Assembly (NCBI GenBank): GCA_964543125.1
Contig: CAZIWX010000152.1
Coordinates: 1-5,167, forward strand
DNA length: 5,167 bases
Direction: 5' to 3'
Source of the DNA: CAZIWX01 sp964543125
GTDB lineage: Bacteria > Fidelibacterota > UBA8477
Below the pieces are notes generated by a model. It did no database searches. It was not told the origin of the DNA and worked only from the letters and a program-made list of their open reading frames with translations. The position numbers and the translations under genes are program-made. Of this stretch, positions 1 through 4,793 are shown one piece after another (within the stretch, counting starts at the first letter, position 1; every line of letters starts with the position of its first letter).

Positions 1-381
1 GTCAAGCCCGGGTGTGTAGTAATTATACGGTGTATCAAACAAACCGACGGTTTTCAAACCGCGCCGGTTAAAACTACTCTCCACCCGCTCGTATAATTGC
101 TTGCCCAGGCCCTGTCCCTGAAACCGGGGCTGCACTGCCATGAGTTTGATCCAACCTTTTGCGGGTTGGTAATCCGGCCGGGTTACCCCCATGATGAATC
201 CCGCCAGGCGGCGGTCTGTTTCAGCCACCCAGGTCAATTCTTCATCGAAAAAGGGATCACCAAAAGTTTTTTCTGAGATGAGGTCCGCCGTGACCGGTTC
301 ATAGACATAGGCCTGCTCAAACAGTGCCCGCAAGTGTGGGAGGTCTTGAGCTGTGAGTGGTCTGAACACCCTGTCCGGCAT
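1..381 (-). CDS. GNAT-family N-acetyltransferase, N-terminal 127 residues (partial, runs off left edge)
   Basis: Reading leftward from the ATG at 381-379, an open frame of 127 codons reaches base 1 without a stop, so only the N-terminal part is present. The GNAT fold is indicated by a central beta-strand WVAETDRRLAGFIMGV (residues 51-66), then KLMAVQPRFQGQGLGKQLYE (79-98). The latter is motif A, with the Q-x-x-G-x-G acetyl-CoA pyrophosphate loop at Q88-G93. The visible part ends in YNYYTPGLD (119-127), a phrase I associate with longer GNAT proteins, some with two GNAT domains, so the full protein may continue well beyond this point. These enzymes transfer an acetyl group from acetyl-CoA to an amine; the acceptor cannot be read from the sequence. 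No in-frame ATG, GTG or TTG lies between this start and the upstream gene's stop, and the Shine-Dalgarno is weak. The 37-base gap after the ABC ATPase gene suggests co-transcription. Confidence 0.85.
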   Translation of the reverse strand, partial: MPDRVFRPLTAQDLPHLRALFEQAYVYEPVTADLISEKTFGDPFFDEELTWVAETDRRLAGFIMGVTRPDYQPAKGWIKLMAVQPRFQGQGLGKQLYERVESSFNRRGLKTVGLFDTPYNYYTPGLD

Positions 382-418
382 CAGTGAAAATTCCCGGTTC
401 GGCTGGCGTGTATTTTGA

Positions 419-1483
419 TTAAAGCCGCCGGCCATCTTCGCTATCAAAGAGCTGGATGTATTGCGAATCCATGTTCAGGTTGACGGTCTCTCTCGTTTTG
501 AAGTCACGATTAGCCGCCACCCGGGCGACCAAGGCATGTTTTCCGGTGGTGGCATGGAGGTAGGATTCACTTCCCATTAATTCAGCAACTTCCACCGTAA
601 CTTTCAACGGACCGGAGTCATCGAGAAACAGGTGCTCGGGCCGGATGCCCAAGACGACCGAGTTACCCGCTTTCACCTCCCGCGAGGGGGGCGCCGTGAT
701 GTGGAAACTACCCTCGTCCAAAATAATTTCCGAACCCCTTTGCCGCGCCCGGGTGGTGAAAAAATTCATGGGTGGTGAACCAATGAATCCGGCCACGAAT
801 TGATTGGCGGGGTTGTTGTAAACTTCCAATGGTCTGGCTTCCTGCATTAAATAACCATCTTTTAATACCACAATTCGATCGCCCATGGTCATGGCCTCCA
901 CCTGGTCGTGGGTTACATAGATCATGGTGGTTTTCAATTGAGCGTGGAGTTTCTTCAATTCGGTGCGCATTTGTACGCGCAACTTCGCATCCAAATTAGA
1001 AAGGGGTTCATCAAATAAAAACACAGCCGGTTGGCGGACAATCGCCCGGCCCACGGCGACCCGTTGCCGCTGGCCGCCAGAGAGTGCCTTGGGACGCCGT
1101 TTTAACAGGGGGGTAATACCCAGAATTTCACTCGCTTCTTCGACCCGGGCTTTTATTTCAGCTTTAGGAAATTTTCGCAGCTTCAGGCCAAAAGCCATAT
1201 TTTCAAAAACATCCATGTGGGGATACAGCGCGTAATTCTGGAAAACCATGGCAATATCACGGTCTTTGGGCGCCACGTCATTTACCCGGTTATCACCGAT
1301 GAAGACCTCACCCGCGGTGGGCTCTTCCAAGCCGGCGATTATTCGCAGCGTGGTTGATTTTCCACACCCGGAAGGACCTACCAGAACCACGAATTCACCC
1401 TCCTGAATTTCCAAATTCATGGTGTGTAGCACCCGGGTCTTACCAAAACTTTTCTCAATATTTTGTAATCGCACACTGGCCAT
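419..1483 (-). CDS. ABC transporter ATP-binding protein, MalK/UgpC/MsmX (CUT1 sugar) type
   Basis: This 354-residue protein is a complete ATPase subunit of the carbohydrate-uptake class that energises import of sugars or glycerol-3-phosphate from the cytoplasmic face. Visible motifs in order are Walker A GPSGCGKST (36-44), Q-loop Q82 in VFQNYALYPHM, signature LSGGQRQR (134-141), Walker B VFLFDEP (154-160), D-loop SNLD (162-165) and switch histidine H192 in YVTHDQVEAM. A C-terminal regulatory TOBE-type region follows, containing GIRPEHL (279-285). The length is close to the 350-370 usual for MalK/UgpC. All catalytic motifs are intact. The ATG at 1483-1481 is preceded by a good Shine-Dalgarno (GGAGAG on the minus strand). 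No permease or solute-binding protein gene is in the window, so it may serve transporters encoded elsewhere, as MsmX does in Bacillus subtilis; that is inference. The substrate is unknown, so I give no gene symbol. Confidence 0.96.
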   Translation of the reverse strand: MASVRLQNIEKSFGKTRVLHTMNLEIQEGEFVVLVGPSGCGKSTTLRIIAGLEEPTAGEVFIGDNRVNDVAPKDRDIAMVFQNYALYPHMDVFENMAFGLKLRKFPKAEIKARVEEASEILGITPLLKRRPKALSGGQRQRVAVGRAIVRQPAVFLFDEPLSNLDAKLRVQMRTELKKLHAQLKTTMIYVTHDQVEAMTMGDRIVVLKDGYLMQEARPLEVYNNPANQFVAGFIGSPPMNFFTTRARQRGSEIILDEGSFHITAPPSREVKAGNSVVLGIRPEHLFLDDSGPLKVTVEVAELMGSESYLHATTGKHALVARVAANRDFKTRETVNLNMDSQYIQLFDSEDGRRL

Positions 1484-1487
1484 AAAA

Positions 1488-1493
1488 CTCTCC
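1488..1493 (-). promoter_or_regulatory. Ribosome binding site of the ABC ATPase gene
   Basis: The minus strand reads GGAGAG, four bases before the ATG at 1483. It is a clear purine-rich Shine-Dalgarno match that fixes the start codon and shows that this gene is translated independently of the yciO-type gene upstream. Confidence 0.7.
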
Positions 1494-1585
1494 GCTATTG
1501 GATTCGCTTTTCAAGCATTGAAATTCTTGTTGTGGTGGTTGAATATAACCGGAATGAACACCACTTACCCGAATATAAATTGAGG

Positions 1586-2200
1586 TCAATCACTCTGAAC
1601 CCAGGAAAAATCACCTTGCCCGGCCCGAATCAACCGCGGGACATCGTGAGTAAAATCCACAATGGTGGACAGATCTTGATAGGATGGTCCCGCCTGAATG
1701 ATCAAATCCACCTTATCCTCGAAGAATCCGGTAAAATCAAGGGGATCCGAGGCAAAAGTTCGTTGATTGATGTCCAGGCTGGTAGTAACCAGGGGATTGC
1801 CCAATTGACGAACAACCGCCAGGCTTAAGGCATGATCCGGAATGCGGATACCCACGGTTTTTTGCCGGGAGACCACTAATTTAGGTACGGCGTGAGTGGC
1901 CGGCAGAATAAATGTAAACGGCCCGGGTAAATGCCGCCGCAGTTCACGATAGACGACCGTATTGACTTTAGCGTAGCGGGCAATGTCTTTCAAATCCGCA
2001 CAAATAAAGCTGAGCGGTTTGGATTTTTCCATCTGCTTGATACGATAAATTTTTTCAATAGCTGACTTATGGGTGATGGCGCAGCCCAGGCCATATACGG
2101 TATCGGTAGGATAAATAATAATACCGCCGTTGCCCAGGGTTGCCACCGCCTCATCCACGACTCGCTGGTTCAGGGTTTCACCATATATTTCAAGTATCAT
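1586..2200 (-). CDS. YciO-type Sua5/YrdC/YwlC-family protein
   Basis: This complete 204-residue single-domain protein matches the YciO subgroup of the family that includes the threonylcarbamoyl-AMP synthases TsaC/Sua5 (t6A tRNA modification). Visible landmarks are the strand and loop IIIYPTDTVYGLGC (27-40), KQMEKSKPLSF (55-65), LPGPFTFIL (91-99), GIRIPDH (117-123), TTSLD (139-143), STIVDFT (178-184) and IRAGQGD (191-197). The length and N-terminal lead-in fit E. coli YciO as I recall it. TsaC/Sua5 enzymes carry K-x-R and S-x-N ligand motifs; here the corresponding stretches appear to read K-S-K (59-61) and S-L-D (141-143). True threonylcarbamoyl-AMP synthase activity is therefore uncertain, although automated annotation would probably call it that. 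The ATG overlaps the hydrolase stop in an ATGA, with an AGGGAG Shine-Dalgarno inside the hydrolase 3' end, so translation is probably coupled. Confidence 0.92.
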   Translation of the reverse strand: MILEIYGETLNQRVVDEAVATLGNGGIIIYPTDTVYGLGCAITHKSAIEKIYRIKQMEKSKPLSFICADLKDIARYAKVNTVVYRELRRHLPGPFTFILPATHAVPKLVVSRQKTVGIRIPDHALSLAVVRQLGNPLVTTSLDINQRTFASDPLDFTGFFEDKVDLIIQAGPSYQDLSTIVDFTHDVPRLIRAGQGDFSWVQSD

Positions 2201-3045
2201 GGAATGAACTCCCTGATTTGCCTGAGCGCCTGAGCAGGATATTCAAAGGGGAACAGGTGACTGCCCGGTATCGTCCGGATGGTAATTCGGGGATTTAGCT
2301 TTTCCAGGCGCTTACGGGCAGCAGGCAAAAGGGCGTCGCTCTGTTCACCCCCCAACACAAGGGTTGGAATTGTCAGCCGCCGGGCATAGCGCCAGACCGT
2401 AGTAGGAATGGCGCGGTAGATGCTGGCTTCCAATTGCGGTGAGCAACACAATTCGACGCCCTTTTCTGCGGCCGGTTTAAAGCCACACGCGATGTAGGCA
2501 TCTAAGAAACCAGACTGCCAGTGCTGAAAAGCATTTTTCCGGGCATAGTGTTCCCGGGCGGCTGTACGGGACGGAAAGTAGCGCCGCCGCCGCTCTGCTT
2601 TTGCAATTATGGGCGTGGTATAGCGAAAATGAAGAAAATTGGCCAGCCTGAGCATAAACGTTAATCGGGGCGGCAGTAGAATTGGATCTAACAACACCAG
2701 TTTTTTAAACAACTCCGGGCGGCGCACCGCAGCCATCAGGCTAACCACTCCGCCAATGGAATGTCCCATGCCGATTAATGGTTTTTCACACTCCAACCGG
2801 TCTAAATAATCAATGAGATAATCGGTTAAATCCTCCCAGTGGTGGATTAATCCGGTCCAGCCCGAGCGGCCGTGACCGGGAATTTCCAGAGCATAAATGT
2901 CAAACTCCTGAAACAGGGGGCTTAAAAAGGGTGCGTACAGGCCGGCACAAAAACCGTTGGCATGGAAAAAATGGATGGCGGGGCTGCCCGGTGCGCCCCA
3001 GTGCTCAACAGTATAATCGTTGCCAAAAAGTGTTGTCTGACGCAT
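2197..3045 (-). CDS. Alpha/beta hydrolase
   Basis: This 282-residue cytoplasmic enzyme (no signal peptide seen) has a classic alpha/beta hydrolase fold. The oxyanion-side motif is FHANGF (27-32), followed by IPGHGRSGW (55-63). The nucleophile elbow is GHSIGG (94-99) with S96 as the catalytic serine. The acid is probably D237 in GGEQSDALL, and the catalytic histidine is H263 in IPGSHLFPFE. The segment between about 125 and 220 is the variable cap; it includes an unusually basic ERRRR run (151-155). Such proteins hydrolyse esters or related bonds, and the substrate cannot be inferred. The stop codon overlaps the next gene's ATG by four bases. The ATG at 3045-3043 lacks an obvious Shine-Dalgarno and lies 70 bases after the TPM gene, in a spacer with an extended -10-like sequence. 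Confidence 0.94.
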   Translation of the reverse strand: MRQTTLFGNDYTVEHWGAPGSPAIHFFHANGFCAGLYAPFLSPLFQEFDIYALEIPGHGRSGWTGLIHHWEDLTDYLIDYLDRLECEKPLIGMGHSIGGVVSLMAAVRRPELFKKLVLLDPILLPPRLTFMLRLANFLHFRYTTPIIAKAERRRRYFPSRTAAREHYARKNAFQHWQSGFLDAYIACGFKPAAEKGVELCCSPQLEASIYRAIPTTVWRYARRLTIPTLVLGGEQSDALLPAARKRLEKLNPRITIRTIPGSHLFPFEYPAQALRQIREFIP

Positions 3046-3075
3046 GAATCGTTTGGAAGAGCTGCTAGTGCTTTA

Positions 3076-3084
3076 GTTATAGCA
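3076..3084 (-). promoter_or_regulatory. Possible extended -10 promoter for the hydrolase-yciO pair
   Basis: On the minus strand the spacer between the TPM and hydrolase genes contains TGCTATAAC, an extended -10 (TGn plus TATAAC) about 30 bases before the hydrolase ATG. No convincing -35 hexamer is found 16-18 bases upstream, which extended -10 promoters can tolerate. It overlaps a 6-bp inverted repeat (CTGCTA 3062-3067, TAGCAG 3080-3085). The site would give a short leader without a clear ribosome binding site. The call is tentative. Confidence 0.3.
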
Positions 3085-3115
3085 GTTTCTTTTACCGGAA
3101 TAAAACACGCTGAAT

Positions 3116-3871
3116 TTACCAGCCTCCGGAGGCGCCGCCGCCACCACCGAATCCACCGCCGCCGGAAAATCCGCCGAATCCACCGCCCCCACCAAAACCA
3201 CCGCGGCGGCCACCCAAGCCGGCCCCCAGCATACTACCCAGGAGAAATCCACCCAAGGCGCCGCGCCGCCGTCCGAACAGCAAAAAGAAAAACAAAAGCG
3301 GAAAAATCAACCCGGCAATGCCGCCGCTCCGGTCCCGCTTTGACCGCCGTTGCTTGCCTTGATATTCTCCCTGGGTTGCTTTAACAATGGCGCGGACCCC
3401 CATAATGATTCCACCATAATAATCACCTTTTCGAAACGCCGGCGCCATTTCATCCCGGATGATCCGACCGGACAGGGCATCGGTTAATACCGGTTCCAAA
3501 CCATAACCCACCTCAATGCGAACCTTGCGTTCGGCGCGCCACACGGAAAGCAAAATGCCGTTGGATTTGCCCTTCTGTCCTAAATGCCACTTCTCAAATA
3601 TCCGCATCGACACCTCCTCCAGGCTTTCGTTTTCCAACGAAGGGAAGGTGGCTACCACGACTTGGTTGGAGGTTTGATTTTCAAACTGACGCAATTGAGT
3701 ATCAAGCTGTTGGACCTGGCGGCTATTCATAAAACGGGCGCCATCGTAAACATAGCCGCCGGGATTTTCAGGAATATCGATCGCGGCCGGGAGGTTGATG
3801 CAAAAAATAAACAGGAGGCTGGCTGCAAACGCGGCCCGGTGGCGCTGCGGTGCCCGGCAATAAGCACTCAT
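3116..3871 (-). CDS. TPM-domain (YgcG/Psb32-like) membrane-anchored protein with glycine-rich tail
   Basis: This 251-residue protein has a basic N-terminus and hydrophobic signal segment (about 12-31, AAFAASLLFIFCINLPAA). An extracytoplasmic TPM domain (about 37-165) follows, with recognisable GGYVYDGARFMN, SNQVVVATFPSLE, WHLGQKGKSNGILL and RIEVGYGLEPVLTD segments. A second hydrophobic segment (187-199, LIFPLLFFFLLFG) is flanked by basic residues, and the C-terminus is extremely glycine-rich and ends GGASGGW. This is the architecture of YgcG-type proteins; TPM relatives include the photosystem II repair protein TLP18.3/Psb32, but the bacterial role is poorly defined. The gene starts 3 bases after the lemA stop, a common pairing, so the two probably act together at the inner membrane. 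The Shine-Dalgarno is weak (AAGGTAG, somewhat distant), consistent with reinitiation after lemA. Confidence 0.92.
   Translation of the reverse strand: MSAYCRAPQRHRAAFAASLLFIFCINLPAAIDIPENPGGYVYDGARFMNSRQVQQLDTQLRQFENQTSNQVVVATFPSLENESLEEVSMRIFEKWHLGQKGKSNGILLSVWRAERKVRIEVGYGLEPVLTDALSGRIIRDEMAPAFRKGDYYGGIIMGVRAIVKATQGEYQGKQRRSKRDRSGGIAGLIFPLLFFFLLFGRRRGALGGFLLGSMLGAGLGGRRGGFGGGGGFGGFSGGGGFGGGGGASGGW
3119..3202 (-). repeat. Low-complexity glycine-rich coding repeat
   Basis: These bases encode residues 224-251 of the TPM protein, almost entirely glycine interrupted by phenylalanine, serine and alanine in GGGGGF/GGFS-like units. The GGN-codon run is internally repetitive at the DNA level and could slip or vary in length between strains. 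Such tails are a normal feature of YgcG-type proteins. Confidence 0.7.
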
Positions 3872-3874
3872 GGA

Positions 3875-4465
3875 CTAAAATTCTACCTTGGGTGCTTTTT
3901 CGGCGCCGGCCTGGGCTTCAAAATAGGCCTTGGATTCAAAATTGAACAGCGCGGCGTAGAGATTATTGGGGAATTTACGAATCAGCGTATTAAAGGTTCG
4001 GGCGGCTTCGTTATAGCGGCGCCGTTCAATAGTAATCCGATTTTCAGTACCTTCCAGTTGAGTTTGCAGGTCCAAAAAGTTTTGATTGGCTTTCAGATCG
4101 GGATAGCGTTCCACCACAACCATTAACCGGCTCAAAGCGCTGGAAAGTGCACCCTGAGCGTTCTGGAATTGTTGGAGTGCGGCAGGATTGTTGGTGATGC
4201 CTTTCAGGTTGATATTATTCACTTTGGAACGGGCTTCCGTAACCGCCGTGAAGGTTTCCTTTTCATGTGCGGCATAACCCTTGACCGTGCTAACCAGGTT
4301 GGGAATCAGGTCCGCCCGCCGCTGGTACACATTCTCCACCTGAGACCAGGCGGTTTTGACATTTTCTTCCTGGGTTACAAAATTATTGTATTTGGCGACG
4401 ATACTACCCAGAAACAGGGCTGCCACCACGCCCACGATAATCCATATTTTCGTTGATTTTTGCAT
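3875..4465 (-). CDS. lemA: LemA family protein
   Basis: This 196-residue protein has a single N-terminal membrane helix (about 7-24, IWIIVGVVAALFLGSIVA) and no signal cleavage site, followed by a long alpha-helical domain. The family hallmarks are all present: YNNFVTQEENVKTAWSQVEN (26-45), YQRRADLIPNLVSTVKGYA (47-65) with HE next, a central helical pair, RYPDLKANQNFLDLQTQLE (120-138) with GTENRI next, then RRRYNEAARTFN (148-159) and FPNNLYA. The length is typical. LemA proteins are membrane-anchored helical bundles with the bulk of the protein outside the membrane; their molecular activity is unknown. The gene is followed 3 bases later by the TPM-domain gene, a frequent partner. A good GGAG Shine-Dalgarno lies 7 bases before the ATG, and a promoter-like sequence is found about 120 bases upstream, making lemA the probable head of the minus-strand cluster. 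Confidence 0.96.
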   Translation of the reverse strand: MQKSTKIWIIVGVVAALFLGSIVAKYNNFVTQEENVKTAWSQVENVYQRRADLIPNLVSTVKGYAAHEKETFTAVTEARSKVNNINLKGITNNPAALQQFQNAQGALSSALSRLMVVVERYPDLKANQNFLDLQTQLEGTENRITIERRRYNEAARTFNTLIRKFPNNLYAALFNFESKAYFEAQAGAEKAPKVEF

Positions 4466-4472
4466 AGCGCTT

Positions 4473-4476
4473 CTCC
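4473..4476 (-). promoter_or_regulatory. Ribosome binding site of lemA
   Basis: The minus strand reads CGGAGAAG, with GGAG seven bases before the lemA ATG at 4465. Spacing and match support this start codon. Confidence 0.7.
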
Positions 4477-4499
4477 GCTTTAGATCCGAATTGCCTTCA

Positions 4500-4532
4500 G
4501 GTGCGTCACGCTCCGGCGTGACCTACCGCACC
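4500..4532. repeat. REP-like extragenic palindrome with GTAG foot
   Basis: On the plus strand GTCACGC (4505-4511) pairs perfectly with GCGTGAC (4516-4522) around a TCCG loop. Flanking GGTGC (4500-4504) is matched by GCACC (4528-4532), so the hairpin extends with a small bulge between the arms. Read on the minus strand, the inner hairpin is immediately preceded by GTAG plus G-class bases, the tetranucleotide seen at the foot of repetitive extragenic palindromes mobilised by IS200-like REP transposases (RAYTs). One copy only is visible here, so repetitiveness in the genome is inferred. It would lie in the lemA 5' leader. Confidence 0.55.
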
Positions 4533-4586
4533 CGCCATTTTTAAGAGCCCCGGGGGACTCCGGCTGAACTCATTGAAAAATAAGAC

Positions 4587-4615
4587 TATTTAGGGCAAGA
4601 GGGTGATTTTTTCAA
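4587..4615 (-). promoter_or_regulatory. Putative sigma70-type promoter for lemA
   Basis: On the minus strand TTGAAA (4615-4610) is followed after exactly 17 bases by TAAATA (4592-4587). These resemble the -35 and -10 consensus with standard spacing. Transcription would start near 4580, giving a leader of about 115 bases that includes the two palindromes downstream. The call rests on consensus similarity alone. Confidence 0.4.
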
Positions 4616-4660
4616 ATAAAAAGGTCTAATTGAAACGGGTCCGCAATATGACCCAGGATA

Positions 4661-4705
4661 CCCGACAGCCCTGGCAAGTACTTTATACTAGGCGCGGCTG
4701 TAGGG
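4661..4705. repeat. Imperfect 10-bp inverted repeat upstream of the lipoprotein gene
   Basis: CCCGACAGCC (4661-4670) and GGCTGTAGGG (4696-4705) are inverted repeats with nine of ten positions pairing. Within the loop, AGTA (4677-4680) can pair with TACT (4686-4689). A run of seven T residues (4716-4722) follows ten bases later on the plus strand. That gap is too long for a standard intrinsic terminator, so function is unclear: a weak terminator, an operator or a remnant are all possible. Confidence 0.45.
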
Positions 4706-4748
4706 CAGTGTTGGATTTTTTTAATCTGAAAGCTCTCACAACCTGTTT

Positions 4749-4777
4749 TTGAAATTTATCTAAAACTAAACTGTAAT
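4749..4777 (+). promoter_or_regulatory. Putative sigma70-type promoter for the lipoprotein gene
   Basis: TTGAAA (4749-4754) is separated by exactly 17 bases from TGTAAT (4772-4777), each one mismatch from consensus. The predicted start near 4784 would leave a leader of only about 10 bases, which begins in the Shine-Dalgarno, so the real start site could be further upstream. Confidence 0.4.
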
Positions 4778-4782
4778 TAGAC

Positions 4783-4788
4783 AAAGGA
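4783..4788 (+). promoter_or_regulatory. Ribosome binding site of the lipoprotein gene
   Basis: AAAGGA lies five bases before the ATG at 4794. It supports both the start codon and the reading frame of a gene that is cut by the window edge. Confidence 0.65.
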
Positions 4789-4793
4789 TCTTT

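Larger units (their letters stand above)
4466..4793. other. Divergent intergenic region between lemA and the lipoprotein gene
   Basis: This 328-base gene-free stretch separates two divergently read genes. From left to right it holds the lemA ribosome binding site, a REP-like palindrome (4500-4532), a GC-rich inverted repeat (4545-4560), a lemA promoter-like sequence (4587-4615) and a small GGGTC/GACCC inverted repeat (4637-4654). Next come a longer inverted repeat (4661-4705) with a T-run after it, and a promoter-like sequence plus ribosome binding site for the lipoprotein gene. I see no convincing protein-coding gene in it. Confidence 0.6.

Noticed and set aside
1532..1828. Plus-strand open frame of 98 codons spanning the spacer and the YciO-type 3' end
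   Set aside because: Mostly antisense to a well-supported gene, with no ribosome binding site and no family pattern.
1586..2200. Naming the gene tsaC or sua5
   Set aside because: Overall pattern and apparent motif changes fit the YciO subgroup better, so a t6A-synthase name would overstate the evidence.
2962..3384. Arginine- and histidine-rich plus-strand open frame
   Set aside because: Its odd composition is produced by the reverse complement of the glycine-rich tail of the TPM protein.
3584..4126. Long plus-strand open frame opposite the TPM and LemA genes
   Set aside because: It lies entirely antisense to two genes with clear family signatures, and its translation resembles no known family; it is a coding shadow.
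4672..4685. Sigma54-like CTGGCA...TT sequence
   Set aside because: The -24 half resembles consensus, but the -12 GC is missing (AT instead), so it does not qualify.
4684..4689. TATACT as a -10 for the lipoprotein gene
   Set aside because: No acceptable -35 is found 16-18 bases upstream, and it sits inside the loop of an inverted repeat; the pair at 4749-4777 is better.
4648..4752. A 34-codon plus-strand open frame starting at the ATG at 4648 (MTQDTRQPWQVLYTRR...)
   Set aside because: No Shine-Dalgarno precedes it, it spans the inverted repeat at 4661-4705, and it shows no recognisable protein pattern.
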